Origin: Mytilus californianus
Taxonomy: Eukaryota > Mollusca > Bivalvia > Mytilida > Mytilidae
Length of the DNA: 64,000 bases
Reading direction: 5' to 3'
Assembly: GCF_021869535.1 (NCBI RefSeq)
Contig: NW_026262668.1
Coordinates: forward strand, 63,704,058-63,768,057
Shown piece by piece: positions 33,290-46,029 of the stretch. Positions within the stretch are counted from its first letter, which is position 1, and every line of letters starts with the position of its first letter. The position numbers and the translations under genes were made by a program. The notes under the pieces are model-generated. The model ran no database searches. It was not told the origin of the DNA and was given only the letters and a program-made list of their open reading frames with translations.

Positions 33290-35400
33290 TGAGAATGAAA
33301 ATGGGGAATGTGTCAAAGAGACAACAACCCGACCATAGAGCAGACAACAGCCGAAGGGCACAAATGGGTCTTCAATGCAGCGAGAAACTCCCGCACCCGG
33401 AGGCGTCCTTCAGCTGGCCCCTAAACAAATATGTGTACTAGTTCAGTGATAATGGACGTCATACTTAACTCCAAATTATACACAAGAAACTAAAATTAAA
33501 AATGATACAAGACTAACAAAGGCCAGAGGCTCCTGACTTGTGACAGGCGCAAAAATGCGGTGGGGTTAAACATGTTTTTGAGATCTCAACCCTCCCCCTA
33601 TAACTCTAGCCAATGTAGAAAAACAAACGTACAACAGTACGCACAGTAAAACTCAGTTCAAGAGAAGTCCGAGTCCGATGTCAGAATAGGAAACAAAAGA
33701 AAATAAACAAAAAATGACAATGATACATAAATAACAACAGACTACTAGCAGTTACTGACATGCCAGCTCCAGACCTCAATTAAACTGATTGAAAGATTAT
33801 GTCTTCATCATATGAATATCAGGCACCTCCTGTTAGGGGTTTTGTATTATGCCATCATAAAGTATATGAGAAGAACATAACCCGTGTCATGCCAACAACT
33901 GGTTTTAGAATAAATATGCTTAATTCCGATGCAAAGACCCTATAAGTGAATCAATATTAAAGCCAAAATATGCAATCTTTAATGACCTGACAACAGTAAC
34001 GTAACTATATCCCTTCTTAATAAGTCTGTTTAAAGGTTTTGTTAGCTTTTGAGGTGAATACTGACATTTTTGTGCTTTGTAAAGAATATTACCATAAAAG
34101 ATTGGATGTGAAATACCCGAACGTATAAGATGTCTGCATGTTGAGTTATATTCCTTATACCGATGATAAAATTTAGTTAATGTTTTGACTAGTTTATGAT
34201 ATCGAAAACCCTGGTGTAATAATTTTTCAGTAATACATAAATTTCTCTCGCTAAAATCTAATACGTTGTTACATACACGAGCGAATTGTACAAGTTGGGA
34301 TATATAAACACCATGAGATGGTGACAAGGGAACGTCACCATCTAAGAATGGATAATTAACGATAGGAAATGAAAAATCATAAATTTTTGTATCAAGCTTC
34401 CCGTTAATGATATAGATATCAAGATCGAGGAAAGGACAGCGGTCATTGTTAGTATTAGCTTTATTTAAAGTAAGTTCAACAGGATAAATCTCTTTAGTAT
34501 ACATACTGAAGTCGTCATTATTGAGAGCCAATATATCATCTAAATATCTAAAATTATTGTTAAATTTTTGTATCAGATGTTGTTTCGATGGGTCTTTGCT
34601 GATTTTAGTCATAAATTGTAACTCATAACAATACAAAAACAGGTCCGCAATAAGTGGTGCACAGTTAGTCCCCATTAGAATTCCGATAACTTGACGATAT
34701 ACGGAATCTCCAAAGCGAACAAAAATGTTATCAAGTAAAAATTCAAGGGCAGATATAGTATCAAAGCATGTCCAATTGACATAGCACTTTTGTTTGTTGC
34801 TACTAAAAAATGACCTAAAAGAGTTTGAACATATGTATTCGCATTCCGACTTTTTAAATGCCCATTTAATTAGGTGTGATTTTTTTTTCTTAATAAGATG
34901 AGGCAAAGTGGTATATAGGGTAGAAAAATCAAAACTTTGAACAGATTCAAAATCACCAATATATACATGCAATTTATCAAGTACTTCCAACGAGTTTTTG
35001 ACACTCTAAAAGTAGTTAATTCCACTATTTCCAAAGGCCTTATTTGAACAATTTATTATCAGGTTTTTGATTGTACCAAGTGTACTAGTAAGTAGAATAG
35101 ACAATTTAGTAGTGGACCAATGACTTGAAGACGAAATAAATCTATATTTGTAAGGTGATTTGTGTAGCTTGGGAAGCCAGTACATAGTTGGGACTTTCAT
35201 TGTATTTGGTTCTGCTTGTAAAGAAGTAGCTAATAGTTTATGTTTGTTACAGATATCGTTTTCTGAAAATGAAGTCAGTTGGAATGTTGGTGAATTCGTG
35301 ATTTCCTTTTGCAGAACCTCAATGTAAAATTTACGTCAAACTATAATGATATTATTAGCTGCTTTATCAGCCGGGAAAATGAAAAATATAAGATGTCAAA
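33290..35400 (-). mobile_element. Penelope-like retroelement copy 1 of a head-to-head pair (minus), 5'-truncated
   Basis: Reading from 35400 down, an almost continuous frame shows FPADKAANNII, a TGA, YWLPKLHKSPYKYRF, a TAG near 35007, FDFSTLYTTLPH, GILMGTNCAPLIADLF, FRYLDDILALNN (catalytic Asp pair) and CPFLDLDIY, ending at 33920. That is about 490 codons with two stops. A four-residue deletion relative to its partner follows IYD. The N-terminal part is missing and no endonuclease domain is seen. The 3' region to 33290 holds the module shared with the tail-repeat family. The RT class is inferred from the ADKA.NN and PKLHK motifs. Confidence 0.8.
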
Positions 35401-35930
35401 ATAATGTATCGCTGAAAAAGAAATTCAAGTCATTTATTTTATTGTCTTCGGAACCGCCATTTTTCAACTTTGACTGTCATTGACAAATATTCAGCTCGTG
35501 ACGAATTGACACAGGCCTGGTTTACCTATGAAAAATAAATATGACAGGTTAATTTTGATAAACTGGAACATGGAGAACAGAACTGGAATGGTCACATGAC
35601 GTTACTATTCGTTGTTTACATACGAGCACAATTTCAGTACACATCACAATTTGATAAAGCCGCGCAGGGACTCCCTATTATTTTTTCTTAAAACTTATCT
35701 GCTCTTGGCCAAAACAGCTCAGAAACATGACAAACTTGTCACAGAGCAAAAGACAGTCAACATGTCATTGAAATGACTAAAATCTGTTATTTTTTTGTGA
35801 TTTATTTCCCTTTTTCATGCTTCAATGATGTCTTTCAGTACACAAAATTACAAAAAATGACTAAAAGTTGTTCTACTTTCTTAAAAATCACACAGATATT
35901 ACGAATTCAACACATTATGCATATAAAATA
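35401..35930. other. Spacer between head-to-head retroelement copies
   Basis: 530 bp with no similarity that I can see to either copy; no ORF. Confidence 0.55.
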
Positions 35931-37580
35931 ATCTTATTGAGAAAAAAATCACACACCTGATTAAATGGGCATTTAAGAAGTCAGAATGCGAATATATATG
36001 TTCAAACTCTTTAAGGTCATTTTTTAGTAACAACAAACAAAAAAACTAGGTCAATTGGACCTGCTTTGATACTATAACTGCCCTTAAATTTTTACTAGAT
36101 AACATTTTTATTCGCTATGGAAATTCCGTATATCGTCAAGTTATCGGAATTCTCATGGGGACTAACTGTGCACCACTTATTGCGGACCTGTTTCTGTATT
36201 GTTATGAGTTACAATTTATGACTAAAATCAGCAAAGACCCATCGAAACAACATCTTATTCAAAAATTTAATAACACTTTTAGATATTTGGATGATATATT
36301 GGCTCTCAATAATGACGACTTCAGTATGTACACTAAAGAGATTTATCCAGCCGAACTGACTTTGAATAAAGCTGATACTACCAATGAACACTGCCCATTC
36401 CTGGATCTTGATATCTATATCTTTAACGGGAAGCTTAATACCAAAATTTATGATTAAAGAGATGATTTTTCATTTCCTATTGTTATTATCCATTTTTAGA
36501 TGGTGACGTTCCCTTGTCACCATCTTATGGTGTTTATATATCTCAACTTGTTCGATTCGCTCGTGTATGTAACAGCGTATTTGATTTTAACGAAAGAAAT
36601 CTCTGTATTACTGAAAAAGTATTATACCAGGGTTTTCGATATCACAAACGAGTCAAAACATTTACTAAATTTTATCATCGGTACAAGGACATCATTCGTA
36701 AATATAAATCAACATGCAGATATCTTATACGTTCAGGTATTTCACATCCAATCTTTTATGGTAATATTCTTTACAAAGCACAAAAATGTCGGTATTCACC
36801 TCAAAAGCTAACCAAACCTTTAAACAGACTTATTCAGAAGGGATATGGTTACGATACTGTTGTCAGGTCATTAAGGATTGCATATTTTGGTATTAATATT
36901 GATTCACTCATAGGGTCTTTGCATCGGATATAAACACATTTATTCTAAAACCAGTTGTTGGCATGATAAGGGTTATGTTCTTCTCATATATTTTATGATA
37001 GTATGCTACTAAACCCCTAACGGGAGGGATTGTGCTTGATTTTCATATGATGAAGACATAATCTTTCAATCAGTTTAATTGAGGTTGGAGCTGGCATGTC
37101 AGTAACTGCTAGTAGTCCTTTGTTAATTTATGTATCATTGTCATTTTGCTTAGTTTCTTTTGTTACCTATTCTGACATCGGACTCGGACTTCTTTTAAAC
37201 TGGGTTTTACTGTGCGTATTGCTGTGTGTTTCTTTATTCTACATTGGCTAGAGGTATAGGGGAGGGTTGAGATCTCACAAAACATGTTTAACCCCGCCGC
37301 ATTTTTGCGCCTGTCCCAAGTCAGGAGCCTCTGGCGTTTGTTAGTCTTGTATATTTTTTTTCTAATTTTAGTTCATTTATATATTTCTGAGTTTGGTGTG
37401 ACGTTCATTTTCACTGAACTAGTACACATTTTTGTTTAGGGGCCAGCTGAAACCCGCCCCCAGGTGCGGGATTTTCTCGCTGTGTTGAAGACCCATTGGT
37501 GGCCTTCGGCTGTCTTCTGTTCTTTTGTCGGGTTGTTGTCTTTTTGACACATTCCCCATTTCCATTCTCCATTTTATGTA
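35931..37580 (+). mobile_element. Penelope-like retroelement copy 2 of the head-to-head pair (plus), 5'-truncated
   Basis: Homologous to copy 1 from its residue LIKWAFKKSECEY onward, in the opposite orientation. It contains GILMGTNCAPLI, FRYLDDILALNN and a C-terminal part at 36514-36933 ending SLIGSLHRI. A stop near 36045, another at 36455 (IYD then stop) and a frameshift near 36490 break it. The 3' tail (to about 37575) repeats copy 1's tail, including CCTGTCCCAAGTCAGGAGCC at 37310 and a terminal ACACATTCCCCATTTCCATT. Confidence 0.8.
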
Positions 37581-37599
37581 CACCTTACAATCATTCCAT

Positions 37600-38067
37600 A
37601 CACCAAATATGCTTTAAATATAGTTGACCTATTGCACAGAGTATCTAAGAAACGAACTTAACTAGAAAAACTTAAGATTGACCAAAGAACCATGAAAATG
37701 TCAGACAGACATGTTCACCTTACAACCATTACATGCTTTGTGACTTGGATAGAGTTTTGTCTCATTGGCACTCATACCACATCTTCTTATTTATATTTAA
37801 ATATAGTTAACCTATTACATATAGTATAAAAAAAACAGACCAAAAAACAAATACGTAACATTGAGCAATGAACCGAAAAAATGAGGTCAAGGTCAGATAA
37901 AACATGCCAGACTGACATATACATCGTAAAATATTTTCATAAACCAAATATAGGTGACCTTTTGCATACAGTATTAGAAAAACAGAAAAAAAAACACAAA
38001 ATCTTAACATTAATCACTGAACCATGAAAATGAGGTCAAGGTCAGATGACACCTGCTGGTTTGACAT
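37600..38067 (+). repeat. Bivalve dispersed repeat, left part (split by a hAT-like insertion)
   Basis: Internal degenerate units carry ACACCAAATATAG.TGACCT, TTGCATA..GTAT, CACTGAACCATGAAAATGAG and GTCAAGGTCAGATGAC. A tail-repeat end (CATTGGCACTCATACCACAT at 37763) lies within it. Confidence 0.65.
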
Positions 38068-39188
38068 CAGACCTGGGGTCAACTACATGCCAAAGTAATT
38101 AATTACATTTCAATTACATTGCTTTTTAAATGTAATTAATTACATTTCAATTACTTTTGTCCAAAGACATACAAGAGCTATATCATTTAGAATAAAATCA
38201 TAAAAATGACATCAGGCTAGAATAGAACGAAACTTTTATTTATACACGCTCTTTTTTTACAGTGAAAACATTTGTACAAGATTTGTTTTAAAAAAAGTTT
38301 TCAAATTTTTAACGTCATTGTTACATTTAATCAGCATTATATTTTCAATGCTGATCAGTTGATTGCATTTCTTATTTTGTTGGGGGAAAATAGATCCAGA
38401 TTAACATAAAAAATGTTATTCTTAAAAATAATTTTCTTACATTTTCAAGTTCCTACTAAAAATGTTAATTTAGATTGTAAAGGTTTTCTTATGTACCTCA
38501 TGCGAAATTTGAAGTAACTTAAAAGCTTCCATTTATTACAGAAGAAGAAATGGTAGCATTTTCCAGACTTGTCTTTTGTCAAGTATATTGGACTCCGTTC
38601 TTGTATGTCTTGACTGCTGTATTTAAAATTTTGTAGAAAGTGTTTAAATAATATCCATCTGATTTTAATATATACATATGATGGTTTAAAAAAAATGCCT
38701 GTCAATTTAATTCAGGAACAAACTTGTACTTCATAATTAATTAAGTGAAAGGAATAACCTGAGGTTAAGATTATTGTTAATTGTTAGAACAACATAATTA
38801 AAATTTTCAAATTGTATGTAAATAAATTGGTATTGTGTTTAATTTTCATATTTTCATGTAAACATGTGAAAAAATTAATGAATTAAATACAAATACAGAT
38901 TATTATACATCTTATAATGATTAATGAAATATCAAGGAATTTTATATTTTTTTCATCATGATAAATGTTTAAAAAGTATTTAAAAAAATCAAAGTACCAA
39001 GTGCATACTAAATATAGGAAAAACTGAAATTTACAAGTTGCCTCAGAAAGCCAAAAATGTTTAAAATTTCCCAGCAATTATATAAATGTAATTCAAAGTA
39101 ATTGAAGAGTAATTCATAATTACATGGCAAAAAGGCAATGTAAATCATACAGCTAATTACAATAACATTTTTAATTACCCCAGGTCTG
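38068..39188. mobile_element. Non-autonomous hAT-like DNA transposon
   Basis: Termini CAGACCTGGGGT and ACCCCAGGTCTG are inverted, with subterminal TAATTAATTAC-type repeats. Flanks TTTGACAT (38060) and TTGGACAT (39189) form an 8-bp target duplication with one mismatch. No transposase ORF. Its removal restores a continuous host repeat. Confidence 0.8.
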
Positions 39189-39665
39189 TTGGACATGTAC
39201 ATCTTACAATCATTCCGTACACCAAATATAGTAGACCTATTGCTTATAGTATCTGAGATATGGACTTGACCACGAAAACTCACCCTTGTTCACTGATTCA
39301 TGAAATGAGGTCGAGGTCAAGTGAAAACTGTCTGACAGGCATGAGTACCTTGCAAGGTACGCACGTAGACGTACCTATATACCAAATATAGTGTATCATA
39401 TTACTCATAATAAGAGAGAAATTAAGAATACTAAAAATCTTAACTTTTTTTCCAAGTAGTCACTGAACCATGAAAATGAGATCAAGGATTATGAACATAT
39501 GACAGACGGAAACTTCATAACATAAGGCATCTATATACAAAAAATAAAGGATCCAGCTCTTCTACCTTCTGAAATATTAAGTTTTAAGAAGTTTGTTAAC
39601 GCCGCCGCCGCCGCCGCTGGATCACTATCCCTATGTCGAGCTTTCTGCAGGCTCAACAAAAATGT
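39189..39665 (+). repeat. Bivalve dispersed repeat, right part
   Basis: CATGTACATCTTACAATCAT, TGAGGTCGAGGTCAAGTG, CTGTCTGACAGGCATGAG, (GCC)n, GATCACTATCCCTATGTCGA. It continues the left part at 37600-38067. Confidence 0.65.
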
Positions 39666-39669
39666 GTAA

Positions 39670-40695
39670 ATACGTACATGTAAGGTCTATCGTGTTAATC
39701 AACCTCTCGATTGCAAATATTTAATTATAGGTCATTATTCCTCAGCTCAGATCCAGCCACCCATGCTACTAGAGATGTATATTTCTCCTAAGGTTTATAG
39801 TCTACCGTAAGAAAATTTGAAAAGCATTTTGTAATTTGTGTTTCAACTAATCTAATGATAATTGTGACTGTTTTCTTTTTTTTTTATAAATTGTTTGCGG
39901 TAATGTTAATACATGTATGATATAATCTTTTCATTAGATTTATTTATACGCTTGCTTCTATGCGGATTTCTGCATAGTGATCGTGGACTGTTGTTAACCT
40001 TTTAGTCTTTTTCTCTTGACCATGGTACTGTCTGTTTTCTTCGTCTCCTGACTTCTTCGGGTTTTGAACACCCATTGATATCGTTTCCTTTTTTGTTATC
40101 ATTCTATTCTTCTAATTTGTACCATATGAAATTTCAAAATCATTGTTCGCCAATTTTCTAAGTAAATTTATTTCCCCCTTAATTTTAGTATAATTTAATG
40201 ATACATATAAATATCTTCAAAGAACGTCGTTGTTTCTGAAATAATGATTATTTCTTATTTATAAACAAAGGACGTTTAACGTTAAAGGAATAATATTCCT
40301 GAAATTCGATCATGTCATAATGATTAAATGTAGTACTGTTTGAATACCAATAAATCACAGCGATCTAATATCCTTTGAAAGCAGAGTATACGAGATGACA
40401 TTCAATCAACCAATAGCTGCCTTTCCTCTGAAGTTATGTGTTATGGAAGTTTGTAAAATACATTATATAATTTAACAAATCAAAGAAAATGCAAGTTAAA
40501 AAATGAAGAACTGACTGGTCAAAGGTACAACCACAAGGTTAAAAGAGATAAACTATGAATATTTTCCGGCGACGGATATATCATCCGTTTTTACGTAGCC
40601 ACAATCTTTCTCGTTTTCTCGTTTACAACATAATTGAATTTATTACATTTCATGTCAAAATGCCAGATTTTGATTGGTTAATACGAGGGAGACAA
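39670..40695. other. Unannotated stretch
   Basis: No coding signal. CATTTCATGTCAAAATGCCA near 40650 echoes sequence near 18975, a weak dispersed repeat. Confidence 0.45.
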
Positions 40696-40697
40696 CT

Positions 40698-40846
40698 TTC
40701 TCTATTCTATGGTAAATACTCTATTACCCTTCATGGAGACGCTTGATCAACTGTGCGCTTTATTAAATACGACTCTATCCTATGGCAAATACTCTATTTC
40801 CCTTCACGGAGACGCTTGATCAAGTGTGCGCTTTATTAAATACGAA
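40698..40846 (+). repeat. Tandem duplication of about 75 bp
   Basis: CTATTCTATGGTAAATACTC / CTATCCTATGGCAAATACTC and GGAGACGCTTGATCAA..TGTGCGC appear twice in succession. Confidence 0.85.
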
Positions 40847-40933
40847 TGGTTGTTATGTACAAGACGTCATAGTTTATTACTTTGAATTTGAAATCTAATC
40901 GACAGTAATAACAGAACATTCAGTATAATAAAT

Positions 40934-41073
40934 AAAATAACACATATCTGAGAGTGTGATAGAGCAGATTGTTACCCCTCGAAAAGACATTGTCAACCTT
41001 GGCTTCGCCTCAGTTGACAATGTTTTCTCGGGGTAACAATCTGCTCTATCACCCTCTCAGCTATGTGTTATTT
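40934..41073. repeat. Hairpin (foldback) element at the duplication edge
   Basis: Arms GATAGAGCAGATTGTTACCC and GGGTAACAATCTGCTCTATC plus AATAACACATA / TATGTGTTATT outside. The loop is CTTGGCTTCGCCTCA. Confidence 0.9.
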
Positions 41074-41882
41074 ATATAGTGACGCATAAGCAGAGTTTTG
41101 CTTAGCATACATGTAAGTAACACGATAGTGCCACGAAGAAAGAGCCGTCAGAAGCACAGAGTTCAACACCGGCTTTTAGTTGAGTTTTCGTTGCTTAATC
41201 TTTATCTTTCTGTTTGATAGTTTTTGGGTAGTATTATTTGTCTCTTCCCTTTTTTTCATTTTGCTATTGTGTTGTCTATCTATCTCCGACTTATTTTTTT
41301 TTATTCCCTCTTGTTATCTTCTTCATCTTTTTAAGACCTAAAAGTTGAAGTTTTGGTGTCGATAGAACAAAAAGTTTCTCAAGAGTTACTTGGCTGCATT
41401 TTATAAACTTTTTACTGTTACAGTACTTTGTGAACTCGAAGTTACTGTTTAAAATCAGAAATTATACTTTTTGAGGGATTTGATCATTCTGTAAAAAGAA
41501 AACGAACCTTATTATGATCAATAACAGATAATATACAATAACTTCCCTTTATTGCTAATAAGGAATTTGTCAAAGGGGCATTAGTCGTCAAATTCATGTT
41601 CACCGATTTGAGCCGAAATCTCATATTTTATTTATAACATACTAAAACGGATATCCAAATTACAAAAAGTAAAAACGAAACAATTAATAATGCATGGGAT
41701 CGCTATAATGTATGTATTTTAGACCAGACGCTATCTTATTGTCCACCGAGATGACGTCCGAAGACTAACGACCGTCATATAACCCGATATAAATATTATA
41801 TAAATGCATAGCGAGCACGTGCAATTTGATTTTTCTAGGTCTGTTTGATGTTATGTTATAGGTCAAAAATATATGTAAATCA

Positions 41883-42180
41883 TCGTTTTACCTGTATAAG
41901 AATGATCGTTTTACCTGTATAAGAATGATTGTTTTACCTGTATAAGAAGGTATAAGAATGATTGTTTTACCTGTATAAGAAGGTATAAGAATGATCGTTT
42001 TACCTGTATAAGAATGATTGTTTTATCTGTATAAGAAGGTATAAGAATGATTGTTTTACCTGTATAAGAAGGTATAAGAATGATTGTTTTACCTGTATAA
42101 GAAGGTATAAGAATCATCGTTTTACCTGTATAAGAATGATTGTTTTACCTGTATAAGAAGGTATAAGAATGATTGTTTTG
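41883..42180 (+). repeat. Minisatellite GTATAAGAATGATTGTTTTACCT
   Basis: About ten units of two alternating lengths (roughly 23 and 34 bp). The equivalent place in unit 2 (48200-48240) holds about one and a half. Confidence 0.9.
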
Positions 42181-42879
42181 TGGGCCTGATCAAGCTACGA
42201 AATGGCTATTCCTGGTGGCTCCCTTGTTTCACTTTTCAATGTTGAAATTCTTTTCTTTTTAATGACAAGCCACATGATGAATAATGAGCCACATGCTGAA
42301 CAATGAGCCACATGATGAACACATACGGACTCATCTCCTCTAAAGGTAAATTGAAAGGTTGCATGAATACAGATTCAATGAGATATATTATTGACTTGCA
42401 AGTCAATACTACACCAGTGATGTTTTTTAGCATATTTTGACGAAACTGACTTCTTATGGCGAAATGTTATTTCTTTAAATCCGCTTTTATAAATGTTTGA
42501 AACAAAACAAAATGTATTTTTTGTGGAATTCGTAACTAATGTCCTTTCTAATGAATGTAACAATCTAATTAAACTATCGATCTATCGTTACTTTTGTCAT
42601 ATGAGTATAATGAAATCAGAAATCTTTATTTTAATTAGGTTGAGAGATATAACAAAAGTTCATTATGATAGACAAAAAAAAGCGGCTTTGATAAAAAATT
42701 TGGGAGTTGAATCCTTACTGTGTGAAAATGCTTATATGCAAGTATATTATCAGTAAATTATACATAAAACTAAAGAATGCATCCACCTCGTGCATAACTC
42801 TAGTTTGTCTGAGTATGGCGACACGTTTGCCCTTTTTTTTATATAACCGCTAGCTCTTCGACGCATATAACAAGTTTTA

Positions 42880-43150
42880 GACTTTCAAATAATTTGGCCT
42901 CAAGCATCACTGGAAGAACGACGAAAGATACCAAAGGGATATTCAAACTCATAAGTCGAAAACAAACTGACAATGTCATGTCAAAAAACGAAAAACGATC
43001 AAATTTTTTAAAGACAAACAACAGTATACAAAACACAGCATAGAAAATTAAAGACTGAACAACACGAACCCCACCAAAAACTGGGGTGATCTCAGGTGCT
43101 CCGGAAGGGTAAGCAGATCCTACTCCACATGAGACACCCGTCGGGTTTTT
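42880..43150 (-). repeat. Dispersed repeat (GGTGGGGTTCGTGTTGTTC family)
   Basis: Reverse complement of 9120-9340 and 23700-23950: GATACCAAAGGGATATTCAA, TGACAATGTCATGTC, AACACGAACCCCACCAAAAA. Confidence 0.65.
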
Positions 43151-43191
43151 CCTATAAAATACACTTATAAGCTTTTATAAACATACTGCCC

Positions 43192-43316
43192 TTTGATGAA
43201 GGTGTTAGGGTAGATTAACACACGAGGGAAAAATATCACTCGAGTCGAAGTCGCGGGTGATAATTTTTTCATCGAGTGTGTTAATCACCCTAACGCCTTC
43301 ATCCAAGGGCAGTATA
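43192..43316. repeat. Hairpin (foldback) element
   Basis: Arms ATACTGCCCTTTGATGAAGG and its near complement ending AAGGGCAGTAT, with AGATTAACACAC / GTGTGTTAATCA inside. The loop is around CGAGTCGAAGTCGCGGG. Confidence 0.85.
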
Positions 43317-43674
43317 TTTTTTTATTATACCGAATGCCTTATGATTTAAGTGTGCACTATGTTATAAGAAGGACAATTGTAAAAAATAAACTAAGTCACA
43401 AATTAAGATAGTTGACTAATAACAACAAAACGACGGAAATGATGTAGAAATAAAAATCGGTAAACTTCGGCCGAAGCGGTTGTTAATTGTTCCGAATCGG
43501 CAAACTTCGGACTCAGGCGGGTGTTAATTTTGGCATTAACACCCTTTGCTAATATTATCACATGGTGCTATGGGTGGGCGGGGCTTATGAAAGGTTGCCG
43601 CGTTTCCAATGAAATGAATGGATAATATAAGAAATTTGCATAAAGTATAATAAATCGAGTTATTAGGCATCACA

Positions 43675-46029
43675 CAATAACGGAATGGTAATTGACTCTT
43701 ATATAACCTAAGTCATTGATCACCAAACTAATTAAATTCTAATTCGTAAACTCAAACGAACATAAAATATTTATCAAATAACCACAAACTCTTACATGGG
43801 AGATGCCACTTGCAGAGACAAGCGCATATTTTATTATAAATATGAGTATAATATTGTGGAAAGTTCATATAAATACACAGGTATTAAGCAGCTTGTACAT
43901 GTACTGGTTTCCCCATACTAGTGGTCTACAAATCTGAAAATAAATAATATAATTAATAATATTATTTATTTGGCAAAATGCTACTGTACACTTTGACTGC
44001 AATGGCTCGAATGACTTTAAACCACCTGAGTTCACTCGTGCATGAACTCAATATCCCTATCGAACCGACCTTACTATAATTAACCAAACACTAGTCAACT
44101 ATAAACAAACAACATTTTTACATGTTCGATTTTTGTACAACTTTGATAAATACATTAAACCTTCGCACAAGAAAATAATCTAACCCTTAAGCTTGACCGA
44201 ATGTGAAAATTTAAAATAGAAAAACGTTTTTTATGACAAAGTATAAACGAGACTGTTACCGATATTAATAACACAGACACTAAAAATTAAAATGAACAAT
44301 GAACATCACTTAAAACTAAAGCCTTGTTTTGTTTCTAAAAAGGCATGACTTGTCGAAACAGCCGGTTCTTGAGCGTTGCCTTTTTGAACATATTATAACA
44401 TCATAGACTAAATTTATGCTATCAATGAGAGATTTCAACTACTTATGTCAAAAATATATAGGATTCTGAATTGTTTTGTGTATGACTATGTACAAAATCT
44501 TCTCAGAAGACTTGAAATTGAAATCTGCATCGCCTGTTTCTCATTTGAAATTTACTTATGATTTAATTAAGTTATGTAGTAAATTAGATTAAAGGAAAAA
44601 CAGATGTGTACTTTTAGAATTCAATAAGGCTGCAATTCTTTGACAGCGATATGATTACTACGCTGACGTATTGCACCGAATCTAGAAATCGGAGTTTAAA
44701 AGTACATCGTTTTTACGTAATTGTCAATTAAAATCAATGTAAATCTTATAAGACGAAGCCAATAAAATCCATATAACTGCCGGCCATATTTTTAATACTA
44801 GCTATATAATATACAATTGAAGTTTCAAACTGAAATCCTAAACAATAGTTGTGATATTTGAAAATCACTGCATGGCATCGACGAAATCTTGGTTATGTAA
44901 CATGAGTTATAATGGTGCTTTGTTGCAACTGTTTGTGTAATAAAAACGCCATCTGTAATAGAGTTATTATTTCTATTACGCAAGTATAGAGAATATCATA
45001 TGGCTTTTTAAGTTCACGGATGTTTGATACGGTCCGATTGGTACAATTCTCTTATGTTTACTATTAAGCAAGGTATGTATACATACAAAGAGAGAGAGAG
45101 AGGGAGAGAGACAGAGAAACAGAGAGTATAAAAACAACCAACCAGCAAATTTAATACATATCGGACAGACTAACGACTGTTCAACTGAAAAAGTAAACAC
45201 AATTATAACAGTCCCCTAAAAAGAAAGATAGATACAGAATATTTCAAACTGCATCCACGTTGTTTTTGATATTTCGGGTAGGTGTAAGATGTCTCCATAT
45301 GGAACATATTAGATGTCTTCATCGGGTAAGATGCGGTCCGTTCAACGCTAAAACTTAAGAAATTCTACAAATAAGAAGTCTTTTGACGGATCTAATTGAA
45401 AATCATCAAAATTGTTAGTCGATATAAAACTGTCAGATAAAACATATGTCCTTGAGGAGATGAACCTAGCTTTTTAGTTCAGAAAAAATGTTGATAATTA
45501 ATGGTACACAATTTGAAATAACACGAAGTTATGATCGAGTTGCATAAGTTCATCATTGTGTTATCTAAAATGATATCATAATTATTTGTAATTATCATTC
45601 ATAAACATGATATTATCAATAATTAATCAAATACTTCAGTCATACTTGAGATGCTTTGTTTCTAAAATATAAACTTGTTTGTCTAATATCACACGCGTTG
45701 TTCGATGAGGCTCTATAAGGTCTGTTAAAGTACAAAGAATAACATGCAGTAAAAAATAGAAATTGAGGAGTAATTCACATAGAAAATAAAAGAATCAAAT
45801 ATTATAGACAACCGTGTGGAAAATATCAATCTGCCATAATGAGATTGATCTATTGATTAGTGCTTGCTAAAAGCTGCCTCAGCCCAAAAAGGCTATATCG
45901 AGTAATGAATATTTGATGTCCGTTAGCACTGAATCATACATCATTATTTCTGTGCTTTATGTCTATTGTTTTTGTGCCTCGTACCGATTTTTTTAGTTAA
46001 GTGAATTGCAACTGATTTTTACAGTGTGT
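43675..46029. other. Middle of duplication unit 1, no gene seen
   Basis: AT-rich sequence matched by 48765-50739 in unit 2. A GA-rich tract lies at 45089-45127. No coding signal on either strand. Confidence 0.6.

Larger units (their letters stand above)
42718..43674. mobile_element. Segment present only in duplication unit 1
   Basis: It begins TGTGTGAAAATGC and ends GGCATCACACA, so the ends are loosely inverted. In unit 2 TTGAATCCTTAC joins directly to ACAATAACGG. Inside are a minus-strand dispersed repeat (42880-43150) and a hairpin (43192-43316). Confidence 0.6.

Noticed and set aside
42493-42756. 87-codon ORF, with a relative at 48543
   Set aside because: The frame is changed between the two duplicates and reaches into the insertion; not kept as a protein.
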